64,000 bases of DNA from Rhodospirillaceae bacterium (GTDB lineage Bacteria > Pseudomonadota > Alphaproteobacteria > Bin65): assembly GCA_026709535.1 (NCBI GenBank), contig JAPOST010000161.1:1-64000 (forward strand), written 5' to 3'. The notes beneath the pieces are model-generated. The model was not told where the DNA came from and made no database searches. It worked only from the letters and a program-made list of their open reading frames with translations. Below, piece by piece: positions 55,128 through 64,000 of the stretch (its first letter is position 1; every line of letters begins with the position of its first letter). A program made the translations under genes and the position numbers.

Positions 55128-56765
55128 GTGACCACCATCTACTCCGCCCGGAAGATCATCACCATGAACCCGGCGCGCCCCTACGCTACCCATGTCGCCG
55201 TGCGTGACGGACGGATCCTGAGCGCCGGCGCGCTGGAGGAAATGCAGGGTTGGGGCGACTACATGCTGGACGATCGCTTCGCCGACAAGGTCTTGATGCC
55301 GGGGTTGGTCGAAGGCCATAGCCACACGATGGAGGGCTCCCTGTGGGAGTATGTCTATTGTGGTTACTTCGACCGCATGGATCCAGACGGAAAGGTGTGG
55401 CCGGGCCTGAAGTCAGTTGACGAGATCATAGAGCGCTTGACTCAGGCGGCCGCCAGGCTTGACGAGCCGACCACGCCATTGGCCGGCTGGTCGCTGGACG
55501 CCATCTATTATGGCGGTCGGCGGATCAATCGTAACGATCTGGACCGAGTTTCAACGGAACGGGCCATCGGGATCCTGAATGCCTCCGGTCACATTCTGAA
55601 CGTCAATACCAAGGCGCTGCAACTGGCTGGCCTTCTGAAACCTGGCATCAACCATCCGGGGATTCCGCTGGACGATGAAGGTCTGCCAACTGGCGAAATG
55701 AAGGGCCCTGACGCCATGGCGCCACTGGGCATCCATACCGGCTTCGATCGCGACCTGCTGGCCTGTGATGAACCGGGATTGCGCCGGTTCGCGCGTTTGT
55801 GCGTGCGGACCGGGGTGACGACAGCGGCGGACTTGGCCAACATGCTGCCTGATGGCGCCGTTGACATGATGGTTCGGGTGACGGCTGAGCCGGATTATCC
55901 GGCCCGAATCGTCTCGCTACGCCGGTTCTATGGCCTGACACCAGCCGAATTGATCGACAGAGTGCTGGAATTGGAAAAACGCAGTCAGCAGAACCTCCGT
56001 CTCGGTATCATCAAGGTTGTGCTGGATGGATCGATTCAGGGTTTTTCGGCGCGCCTCCGCTGGCCGGGCTACTACAACGGTGCCGCAGAAGGGCTATGGT
56101 ACGTCCCACCCGAGCATCTGCAGGAAATTTACGAACGGGCCTTGGCTGCGGGCATTCAGGTGCATACTCATACAAATGGCGACGAAGCTACCGAACTGGC
56201 ACTGGATTGTATGGAAACCTCGTTGCGCAAGCATCCTGGTCCTGATCACCGGTTCACACTGCAGCACTGTCAGCTGGCAGATGCCGCACAGTATCGGCGC
56301 ATCAAGACGGTCGGCATGTGCGTGAACCTGTTTCCAAACCACCACTTCTATTGGGGCGATCAGCACTACAGCATCACGGTAGGCCCCGACCGCGCCGAGC
56401 GCATGAATGCTTGCGCCACAGCGCTACGGATGGGTGTGCCGCTTGCGATCCATTCGGATGCACCAGTGACGCCGCTCGGGCCGCTGTTCACCGCCTGGTG
56501 CGCCGTGAATCGGCGAACGGCGTCGGGTCGGGTCTTAGGAGAACATGAAAGAATCAGCGTGAAAGACGCCTTGCGGACCATTACCATCGGCGCGGCCTAT
56601 ACGCTGAAGCTGGATGCGGAAATCGGCTCCGTCGAGACCGGCAAACGAGCCGATCTGGCAGTGCTGGAAGACGATCCGGAAGCAGTTGGCGGCGAGAACC
56701 TGAAAGATGTCAGGGTCTGGGGGACAGTCCAGGGCGGCCGCATCTTCGAGGCTGCCGCCATCTAG
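55128..56765 (+). CDS. YtcJ-like amidohydrolase (amidohydrolase_3)
   Basis: TIYSARKIITMNPARPYATHVAVRDGRILSAG; VLMPGLVEGHSHTMEG; HTHTNGDEATELALDCME; IHSDAPVTPLGPLFTAWCAVNRRT; IGSVETGKRADLAVLEDDP. GTG start inferred; the ORF track extends to 54822. Confidence 0.92.
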   Translation: MTTIYSARKIITMNPARPYATHVAVRDGRILSAGALEEMQGWGDYMLDDRFADKVLMPGLVEGHSHTMEGSLWEYVYCGYFDRMDPDGKVWPGLKSVDEIIERLTQAAARLDEPTTPLAGWSLDAIYYGGRRINRNDLDRVSTERAIGILNASGHILNVNTKALQLAGLLKPGINHPGIPLDDEGLPTGEMKGPDAMAPLGIHTGFDRDLLACDEPGLRRFARLCVRTGVTTAADLANMLPDGAVDMMVRVTAEPDYPARIVSLRRFYGLTPAELIDRVLELEKRSQQNLRLGIIKVVLDGSIQGFSARLRWPGYYNGAAEGLWYVPPEHLQEIYERALAAGIQVHTHTNGDEATELALDCMETSLRKHPGPDHRFTLQHCQLADAAQYRRIKTVGMCVNLFPNHHFYWGDQHYSITVGPDRAERMNACATALRMGVPLAIHSDAPVTPLGPLFTAWCAVNRRTASGRVLGEHERISVKDALRTITIGAAYTLKLDAEIGSVETGKRADLAVLEDDPEAVGGENLKDVRVWGTVQGGRIFEAAAI

Positions 56766-56779
56766 CATTGAGAGATACG

Positions 56780-57700
56780 ATGCCTCTACCGATCACGATC
56801 ATCGGCGGTTATCTGGGCGCCGGCAAGACGACATTGGTCAATCATCTGTTGCGCCACGCCAATGGGCGGCGCCTGGCGGTCATGGTAAACGAATTTGGTG
56901 CGCTACCGATTGACGAAGATCTGATCGAGGCCGAAGACGATCAGATCATCAGTCTCGCCGGAGGCTGCGTTTGCTGCAGCTACGGTGAAGACCTTGTTTC
57001 CTCCATGGCCATGCTTGCCACTCTGCGGCCGCGGCCAGATATGGTTCTTCTCGAAGCCAGCGGCGTGTCTTTTCCTGGCGCGATCGCTGGTACTGTCGGT
57101 CTGGTGCCGACATACAAGCTGGACGGCGTTGTGGTTCTTGCCGACGGTGAAACAATACGGGCACAAGCGGCAGACAAGTATATCGGCGGCACCATCCGCG
57201 GACAGTTGGCTCAAGCCGACATGGTCTTGCTGAATAAAACAGACCTGATCGAGGACGATGACATTGTCCGGAGGTGGCTCAACGGAACGTCGGGCGAGGC
57301 GAGAATCGTGCGCTCGATGTACGCCAGGGTGCCCTTCGATGTGGTGTTTGGTACGATATGGAGAGACGGGAAGCACGGCGTTGAGGTGGCTGATCGGTAC
57401 CACGCTGACGGTTATGAAACGCTTGCGTTTGTTACAGCGCCCGGGGTGAGACCCGATCAGGCAGTTACAGTGTGCGCCGATGCGACAACCGGTCTGCTGA
57501 GAGCGAAAGGGTTTGTGCCTCGTCCAGAAGGGGGGTTGGCGCAGATTCAGGTCGTGGGCCGGCGCGGAGAAATCGCTGACGCGCCAGCTGGCGCAGAACC
57601 CGGCGTCGTCTGCATCGGGTTGGCCGACCAGATAAACCGGGCGGCTCTGGCCGTTCTTGCGGATGACCGGAATTCGATCACAGAACGACAGGCTTCATGA
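56780..57700 (+). CDS. CobW/P47K-family G3E GTPase, putative metallochaperone
   Basis: ITIIGGYLGAGKTTLVNHLLRHANGRRLAVMVNEFGALPIDEDLI; GGCVCCSYGEDLVSSM (GCxCC); VLLNKTDLI. Confidence 0.95.
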   Translation: MPLPITIIGGYLGAGKTTLVNHLLRHANGRRLAVMVNEFGALPIDEDLIEAEDDQIISLAGGCVCCSYGEDLVSSMAMLATLRPRPDMVLLEASGVSFPGAIAGTVGLVPTYKLDGVVVLADGETIRAQAADKYIGGTIRGQLAQADMVLLNKTDLIEDDDIVRRWLNGTSGEARIVRSMYARVPFDVVFGTIWRDGKHGVEVADRYHADGYETLAFVTAPGVRPDQAVTVCADATTGLLRAKGFVPRPEGGLAQIQVVGRRGEIADAPAGAEPGVVCIGLADQINRAALAVLADDRNSITERQAS

Positions 57701-58440
57701 CGGCGGAGGCGCTAACTGATCACCCTGTGAGTGCACACGGCTGATGTTCAGGATCTGGATAGAGATCAGGAGGCTGACTGTTTTTACCGTCAACGCACTC
57801 ATCGCCTTGAGCCCGAACCAAGTACCGCCGGTCAGCTCGGTTCGCAGCACGAACAATTCCCTCTGGTCTTGGTAAGCGATGCCGGGCACCAGACAGATCG
57901 CCTTTCCTCGATCAGAAGCGGCCTGCCGAAATGGCCGTTGCAGTTGATGCCTGGGCCGCGACCCGACGTATCACCCTTCTAGGAGCCCGGATACTCGCTC
58001 AATGTTGTATCCATGCCTATCCGGTCAGCGCACACAGCTACCAGATGTTGGGTGCCAACCCGATGATTGATGCCGTTCATGAACTATCCCTGGTGGGTGT
58101 ATGTGACAACCGGATAGGCACAGTTGTATCAAGCATTCGTTCCTGAGACGCGACTTTGAAAAGCCCATTACCCCAAAAAGGCCTACCGCCAGTTTGCAGC
58201 CTACTAGCAAGGCTGCCTGGCAGATCGGGTTGTGGGCCCTCAGCACTCGCTTGCGCAAGCCATATGACAGTCTCAATCGAGCGCGTGATTATTGGGGTAT
58301 TTTCCGGAGCAATGGGCTGCCGCTTCCTGGCAGCGACTGCGACAGATAATATTGCAGATGCTGAAACTGTCTTCGCGGAAAGCGTCGCCACAGTTGATGT
58401 CCGTGCAGTGGGTGTTGGCAGCAAGGACACCTAACAGCCA

Positions 58441-59487
58441 TTAACCCGCACAATCCAGGCAGGCGCCGATAGCCACCGTCACAGCTTGGCTCTTTGCGCC
58501 CAGCCAAGGAGGAATGACGGCGCCGAAACCGCCTGCAGGCCCGCCAGCAGCGATAACCAGCAGATCGTCAGGATTGCGTAATGCCGTATACACCCGATCA
58601 CCGCGATCGCCGACAACGCTGCCTTTGCCGACGTCGGACCATTCGGCGCGACGCACTCGCGCCCGTCTGAACACTTGGTTGCGGATGTCGGTTTTGCTCC
58701 AGCCAGCTGTGTTGAAATGATTACGCAGCTGTGGCGGCACGACGATGGCGTAGTTGCCCGGCCAGATCGAATAGTGACGCATATTTGCGCGCATTTCGGC
58801 CGCGAAGGTTTCACAAATATCTTCCGGGTTCGTTGTCCACTCGTTCATGAATTGCCGAGGTGCACCGGCGGCGAAGACCGTGACAGCAGAGAATCCATCC
58901 GGTACGCCTCGTTCTGCAGCCAAGGAGCGCCAACAAGAGTTTTGTTCGTCTTCCGCGATGCAGTAGCTGATTTTCCCGGGATGGCCGAGGGTAGAGCGAT
59001 CGACATCGCCGGGCCGGACATCCAACAGGTTGATCAGAATGAGACGCAGCGCGCGCCCGATGACGGTCGAAGCTCGGTCGCTGGAGCTCAAAGCGTTGAA
59101 CGAGCCGGACATGCCGATTTCCTGCCTGATTGGGCCATTGACGACGAGCAAGATGGCTGAACCGCCGGTGCTGGCCGTTGTGCCATGCAGCAGAAAATCC
59201 TCGCGCAGCATGGCCGTGACGGCAGCGACAACAACCGGAAAATGCATTGGCAGACATCCGGCCATAACGGCGTTGACCGCCAGTTTCTCCACCGTGATTG
59301 GGCGTTCCCGAACCGGTTCGACGCCAACCAACTGGTCCGGCGGCATCATCACCCATTTCAAGCATGCTTGAACTGCTTCTTCGGAAGCAGGGATAACCGG
59401 CAGGCCATCGGTCCAGCCTCGGCTGTGGAAAAATTCCTGAGCCGCCTGGATGTCTTCAGTCTCGTGTCGTTGGGAAGCAAGATACAT
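58441..59487 (-). CDS. Conserved protein of unknown function
   Basis: Full-length ORF of 348 aa: QEFFHSRGWTDGLPVIPASEEAVQACL...ERPITVEKLAVNAVMAGCLPMHFPVVVAAVTAML...GNYAIVVPPQLRNHFNTAGWSKTDIRNQVF...LLVIAAGGPAGGFGAVIPPWL. The composition and motifs look like a real, conserved protein. Confidence 0.75.
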   Translation of the reverse strand: MYLASQRHETEDIQAAQEFFHSRGWTDGLPVIPASEEAVQACLKWVMMPPDQLVGVEPVRERPITVEKLAVNAVMAGCLPMHFPVVVAAVTAMLREDFLLHGTTASTGGSAILLVVNGPIRQEIGMSGSFNALSSSDRASTVIGRALRLILINLLDVRPGDVDRSTLGHPGKISYCIAEDEQNSCWRSLAAERGVPDGFSAVTVFAAGAPRQFMNEWTTNPEDICETFAAEMRANMRHYSIWPGNYAIVVPPQLRNHFNTAGWSKTDIRNQVFRRARVRRAEWSDVGKGSVVGDRGDRVYTALRNPDDLLVIAAGGPAGGFGAVIPPWLGAKSQAVTVAIGACLDCAG

Positions 59488-59739
59488 GGCGAGAATTTCC
59501 GGTGTGATAGATGTCGGTTGGACATAGCATCACTCACGCCGGTCCTGCGATGTGACAGAGCCATACGAAATCGCCCGAGCAGGATGCCGAACCAGCCTAT
59601 CAGGCTTCGGAAGAACGGAGTGAGGGGTAGATTTTGCAGGCGCCTTTTGGTGTGATCGTGCTGGTCAGCCTGATTTGTTCGAAGGAAACAAGTCGTTGGA
59701 TGCAGTGCCGCGGTTCGGTCCTGCGGTACCGACGTGAGG

Positions 59740-60032
59740 GAGCATCCGACAGTCGCTCTGCGCCGGGTTTCGGCAGCCTTGAGGAGCTTCGGCAGGCAGA
59801 TCAGGTCAGCGTCAGGGTGAACTGTCAGTCCACTCGGGCCAGGCCGTGATACCGGGTCTTCGAGAAGCCCGCCACTGTCTTCACCCAGCCGAAGCCTTCC
59901 CGCGCGGACGGTCGAACCCACGCCAGAAGCGTCGCGCCGCCATCCCCGGCAACGCTGCGGCGTCTCGAGGCGTTCCGGCACATCCTCGAACGTCTTCATC
60001 CTGCGCTCCCGAAGCCACGGTGTCCAGTTCAT
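59740..60032 (-). mobile_element. Chimeric, decayed transposase remnant (ISNCY-like N terminus joined to an IS5/IS1182-like C terminus)
   Basis: N-term MNWTPWLRERRMKTFEDVPERLET (60032 down). Another frame reads EGFGWVKTVAGFSKTRYHGLARVD-stop-QFTLTLT, then a frameshift to LICLPKLLKAAETRR. Confidence 0.55.
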
Positions 60033-60183
60033 CTCGGCACCTCCTCAGGGAGACACCAGATCGGACACGTCATGGGCTGGCGTCACCGCCCGACGCTGTT
60101 GCTTGACTGTTATGTGTCTTGGGTTCAGGCTTGATGACAATCTCTCAAGGGGGCCTCTCAATGAAGTGCAGGAGGCCCCGCCC

Positions 60184-60854
60184 ATGTCCTTTTCGTTCCT
60201 TCCCGCCGTTCGCCGGTTACCGGTCTTCCTTCCCTCCGCGAAACTGGCCGCCGCCGCGCTGGTGGCAACGGTGATGGCTACGCCAGCCATGGCGGCGGCG
60301 GCTTCTGGCGCGGGCACAGCCGGAGATATCCGCACGACGCGCTGGACAGAGCAAAAGATCGGTTGTAGCTTCCCCTGCCTCTTGCAGACCAGCAGTATCA
60401 CGCATAACAGCGTAACGTTCGGCTAGACATAGCCCATGATTACGACTTCAGCGGACAATACACGGTTTCTCCCGACACCCCGAAACTGGTCCATGTCGCC
60501 GTAATGGGCAATGATGCGAAGGCGGGAACCGTCGTCTGGGGCCATTGGATTGGCGAGTTGAATGGAACCTAGGCAGTTCTGGAAGGGAACTGGACTTTCA
60601 GTGGCCTGAAGCCCAACGCCCATTATGTCGTGGTGATATATGCACCCTACCTTGGTTATGGCAGCCTTAATCCGTTTCACCTGCGCTGCTTCCGGACCGC
60701 CAAGGATCCGAACACTCCGTTTCCGAACGGAGGCTACGGAACGGGATGCTTCGCGAACGGCATCGCCGGCTACGCGCAGTGCGTGCAGGACCGGCAGAAC
60801 TGCACCGATGGCGGGGGAAACTGGAACAACAGTAATCTCAGCTGTACCAACTGA
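60184..60854 (+). pseudogene. Disrupted secreted Cys-rich protein gene (one -1 frameshift and one in-frame TAG)
   Basis: Signal peptide MSFSFLPAVRRLPVFLPSAKLAAAALVATVMATPAMAAA...SVTFG, then in the -1 frame LDIAHDYDFSGQYTVSPDTPKLVHVAVMGNDAKAGTVVWGHWIGELNGT-TAG-AVLEGNWTFSGLKPNAHYVVVIYAPYLGYGSLNPFHLRCFRTAKDPNTPFPNGGYGTGCFANGIAGYAQCVQDRQNCTDGGGNWNNSNLSCTN-stop. Confidence 0.7.
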
Positions 60855-61378
60855 CCTGACTGGACGAACGCACCGGGGCGGTCTTCGGGCCATTGCGTCC
60901 GGCAATCACTCGCGCCTTACGGACAGGGCACAGTATTGGAAAGCCTGCGGGCCAGCGGATCGGAATGGGGGTGCGGAGCCCACGCCATATCCTGTCCGCA
61001 GTTGGCGGTTCTGCACCAAGCTCCGACGTAAATCTTTCCACCGCGAAAATACGCGGGGTACCTAAGTGTCTGTTCCTGAAGTCGCGGGTGACCTGAGCGA
61101 CCTGCGCTCATATCCGCAATTGTTTCACCGGTTCCGGACCGCTGCGTGGGCATCCGTCATGTGATAGAGCCATATCATGGCTTGAGAGACATGCGCACCG
61201 CCTCCGCAACCCGGCGCCCTGATAGACTGGAAGAAAGACGTCCAAGGGTACAATCCATCATCGCCGCGCTCCCGCGTCAGATTCGCCTTGGCCAACTGAA
61301 TCATCACACAAAACCGAACGCGACCGAGGGGGCCTGACTCAGGAAATATCCGGGCTGATGCTGCCATCCGTCACCGGA

Positions 61379-62365
61379 TCAGTCCATCAGTTCCGAGGCC
61401 ATGGCCCATAGCAGGATACCTTTTTGTGCATGCAGGCGGTTTTCGGCTTCGTCCCAGACGACCGACTGAGGTCCGTCGATCACCTTGCTGCTCACTTCCT
61501 CGCCACGATGGGCAGGCAGGCAATGCATAAAGACTGCGTCACCCTTGGCCATGCTCATCAAATCGCTATCGACGCGATACGGCGCCAGCAAATTGTGGTT
61601 GTTGGTCAACTCGGTGTCGCCCATGGAGATCCAGACATCGGTGACGACGCAATCGGCCCCTCTGACAGCCTCGGCCGGATCCGGCGTTACGTGCACGCGT
61701 GCACCACGCTCGTTTGCCCATCGAATGACATCGGCTGGCGGCGGCAACTCGCTGGGCACGGCCAGACGCAGTTCGAAATCGAACTCTGCGGCAGCATGAA
61801 CCCACGACGTCGCCATATTGTTGCCGTCTCCGCTCCAAGCGATGATCTTGTCCTTGATCGGACCGCGATGCTCTTCGAAGGTCATCACGTCGGCCATCAA
61901 CTGGCAGGGATGGGTGCGGTCGGTCAGGCCGTTAATCACCGGCACTTCCGCATGGGCGGCCAATTCCAGCAGTTTCTCTTCCTTTGTGCAACGCAACATG
62001 ATGGCGTCCACGTAGCGGCTGAGTACGCGTGCGGTATCCGCCACCGTTTCACCGCGGCCGAGTTGGCTGCTTTCCCGCTCCAGCACGATGGCGTCGCCGC
62101 CCAGTTGCTTTACCGCGCGCTCAAACGACACCCTGGTGCGTGTCGATGGCTTTTCAAAAATCATGGCAAGCGCTCGACCGTTCAGCAGCCGGCCCGGCCA
62201 GGTTGTCGACTCCTCTGCCTGCCAAGCGGCTTTCATGCGTCGACCAGCATCCAGAATCCGCCGCAATTCCACTTGGCCAACCAAGTCCAGGTCAAGGAAA
62301 TGTCTGACGTCGGAACTGGCCAATTTCTCCCGATCCAATGGCGGAGCTATCTCGATGTCAGGCAC
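61379..62365 (-). CDS. argF: Ornithine carbamoyltransferase
   Basis: [65 protein letters not shown]. Confidence 0.97.
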   Translation of the reverse strand: MPDIEIAPPLDREKLASSDVRHFLDLDLVGQVELRRILDAGRRMKAAWQAEESTTWPGRLLNGRALAMIFEKPSTRTRVSFERAVKQLGGDAIVLERESSQLGRGETVADTARVLSRYVDAIMLRCTKEEKLLELAAHAEVPVINGLTDRTHPCQLMADVMTFEEHRGPIKDKIIAWSGDGNNMATSWVHAAAEFDFELRLAVPSELPPPADVIRWANERGARVHVTPDPAEAVRGADCVVTDVWISMGDTELTNNHNLLAPYRVDSDLMSMAKGDAVFMHCLPAHRGEEVSSKVIDGPQSVVWDEAENRLHAQKGILLWAMASELMD

Positions 62366-63560
62366 TGTTCCGGCCTTTTGACTTCATCTCCTCCGCAGCG
62401 TCTTGCAGGAAAATCAAAGCCTCGTCGACTTCTGCACGAGTGATGATCAGCGGCGGCACCATGCGAACCACATTCTCGCCAGCGGCAACGGTCAGCAGAC
62501 CGCGCTCGCGCACGAAATCGACAACTTGACGAGTCTCCAGATGATCAGCCAGCCTGATACCCGCCATGAGGCCGACGCCGCGGGATTCGACGTACACCTC
62601 AGGATAGGCCTTCACCAGTCGCTCGAGTCCCTCGTGAAAGGCCTGACCCTGAAAGCGAACATTCTCCAGAAAACCGAGTTTGGTTAGTTCGTCCCACACA
62701 GCGCTGGCGACGGCCATGGCAAGCGGATTGCCGCCATAGGTGGAACCATGCGTCCCGGCTACCATCCCCTTGGATGCTTCTGCAGTTGCAAGGCAGGCGC
62801 CGACTGGGAAACCTCCACCCATGCCCTTGGCGGTTGCCATGATGTCCGGCGTCATGTTCGAGAATTCGTGTGCAAACAACTTGCCAGTCCGGCCGTTACC
62901 GCACTGGACCTCGTCGAGCATGACCAGCAAGCCGTATTCGTCAGCCAGTTTGCGCACGTCATCCAGGAACTCCGGCGGCGCCGAACGATATCCGCCTTCA
63001 CCCTGGATTGGCTCAAACAATATCCCGCCAACTGTGGAGTCGCCGACCACGGCATCGCGAAGTTCGTTCATGTTGGCATAAGAGACATGCTTGAATCCCG
63101 GCAACGCCGGGCCGAACCCGTCAATCAGTTTCTTCTGACCGGCGGCGAAGATGGTGGCGATAGTTCGGCCGTGAAACGCTCCGTTCATGCAAACGATTGT
63201 CGTCTTCTCCGGGCTGCCGCTGACATGTTGGTACTTGCGGATCATCTTGATCCCAAGTTCGACAGCCTCGGAGCCCGAGTTTCCGAAAAACACCGTATCT
63301 GCAAAGGTATCGCGCACCAGCCTCTCCGCCATCGCCTGTTGGCCGGGTATGGTGAATATGTTCGAGCAGTGCCAGAGCTTGTTTGCCTGTTCGTTAAGCG
63401 CTTTGATCAGCGCCGGATGGCTGTGGCCCAGGCTGGTCACAGCGATACCGCTGGCGAAATCCAGGAATCGTCGGCCGTCGGTGCTGTAAAGATAAGGGCC
63501 TTCACCGCGCTCGAAAGCGATATCCGTCCTTTGATAGGTCGGCATAATGGCCGGGATCAC
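62358..63560 (-). CDS. argD: Acetylornithine aminotransferase
   Basis: [106 protein letters not shown]; adjacent to argF. Confidence 0.95.
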   Translation of the reverse strand: MIPAIMPTYQRTDIAFERGEGPYLYSTDGRRFLDFASGIAVTSLGHSHPALIKALNEQANKLWHCSNIFTIPGQQAMAERLVRDTFADTVFFGNSGSEAVELGIKMIRKYQHVSGSPEKTTIVCMNGAFHGRTIATIFAAGQKKLIDGFGPALPGFKHVSYANMNELRDAVVGDSTVGGILFEPIQGEGGYRSAPPEFLDDVRKLADEYGLLVMLDEVQCGNGRTGKLFAHEFSNMTPDIMATAKGMGGGFPVGACLATAEASKGMVAGTHGSTYGGNPLAMAVASAVWDELTKLGFLENVRFQGQAFHEGLERLVKAYPEVYVESRGVGLMAGIRLADHLETRQVVDFVRERGLLTVAAGENVVRMVPPLIITRAEVDEALIFLQDAAEEMKSKGRNSA

Positions 63561-63620
63561 TGATCTGTCTCCTTTTGTCAGACCTGCCACTCTGGAAGCG
63601 CTCGACAAGTTTGCGAAAGC

Positions 63621-63648
63621 AAAAACGCTTCTCCGGCTTGGAGAAGCG
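63621..63648 (-). terminator. Intrinsic terminator for the upstream minus-strand gene at the window edge
   Basis: Minus strand CGCTTCTCC-AAGCC-GGAGAAGCG-TTTTTG: perfect 9-bp stem, 5-nt loop, T5 tract. Confidence 0.8.
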
Positions 63649-63744
63649 CGGCGCGCGTCCTATACGGCAAGCATTTGCAAGACACAGTATGTAAGCTGAG
63701 TGACGAAAAAAGCCAGCCGACGGGTCAGCTCGGGATATCAGTGT

Positions 63745-64000
63745 TCAAGATGCGAAGGCATCTGCCTCTATATCCGCTGTCAACGGGTTGTAGCTGTACA
63801 GCCAATCGGCGCGTTCCTTGTCGATATTGCGCTTGGCGAACTCGCGGCGAAGGGAGGTTTCGTCGGGCAAGTGAAACAAGTTGCGGTTGGCGAAGGAGCC
63901 GTCGACGATCTTGCGAGTTCGCGGGATGCGGTGGGTTTCGTAAAGGCGCAGTGCGTCCGGGATCGAACCCGCGCGCGCAATGGCCCGGGCAAGCACCGCA
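63745..64000 (-). CDS. FAD-dependent aromatic monooxygenase, C-terminal part (truncated by the window edge)
   Basis: LARAIARAGSIPDALRLYETHRIPRTRKIVDGSFANRNLFHLPDE...DWLYSYNPLT resembles the C-terminus of salicylate/3-hydroxybenzoate hydroxylase-type monooxygenases. The 5' end is outside the window. Confidence 0.75.
   Translation of the reverse strand, partial: AVLARAIARAGSIPDALRLYETHRIPRTRKIVDGSFANRNLFHLPDETSLRREFAKRNIDKERADWLYSYNPLTADIEADAFAS

Noticed and set aside
59560-61175. Similar strings GTGACAGAGCCATA (about 59.55 kb) and GTGATAGAGCCATA (about 61.16 kb), considered as IS ends
   Set aside because: Same orientation, short and imperfect; no matching element between them.
61424-62443. 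339-aa + strand ORF antisense to argF
   Set aside because: Shadow ORF of a well-conserved gene.

Overview
This is an alphaproteobacterial chromosomal window, judged from gene content and order. The backbone is a minus-strand division and cell-wall (dcw) cluster running mraZ-rsmH-ftsL-ftsI-murE-murF-mraY-murD-ftsW-murG-murC-murB-ddl-ftsQ-ftsA-ftsZ, followed by lpxC-bamD-recN-ligA (about 3.7-28.6 kb). Upstream of mraZ lie a four-repeat MraZ-type box over a TTGACA element and, further upstream, the RNase P RNA gene (rnpB). Left of ligA is a bufferin-type RiPP locus: a Cys-containing DUF2282 precursor, a DUF692/MNIO enzyme, a DUF2063 partner and a DoxX protein. From 30-45 kb there is housekeeping and transport content: an AmpD-like amidase, EamA, ABC-F, a DjlA-like protein, GCS2, RsmE, a PLP dehydratase, UbiD, an SDR, PmbA and a TRAP transporter. 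At 45-52.5 kb is an ECF sigma/ChrR module with SDR, DUF3833, CFA-synthase-like, DUF1365 and FAD-oxidoreductase genes and an RpoH-type sigma factor. I find the same promoter architecture (xxATCC-N18-TA preceded by GCG) upstream of the ECF gene, the FAD-led operon and the rpoH-type gene, which suggests a self-contained singlet-oxygen/lipid-modification regulon. The rest contains a HAD phosphatase, a bacterial GH3-family protein, a YtcJ-like amidohydrolase, a CobW GTPase, a conserved protein of unknown function, argF, argD and several decayed genes and transposase remnants. Coordinates of inferred start codons were counted by hand. All family assignments come from motif recognition and were not searched.
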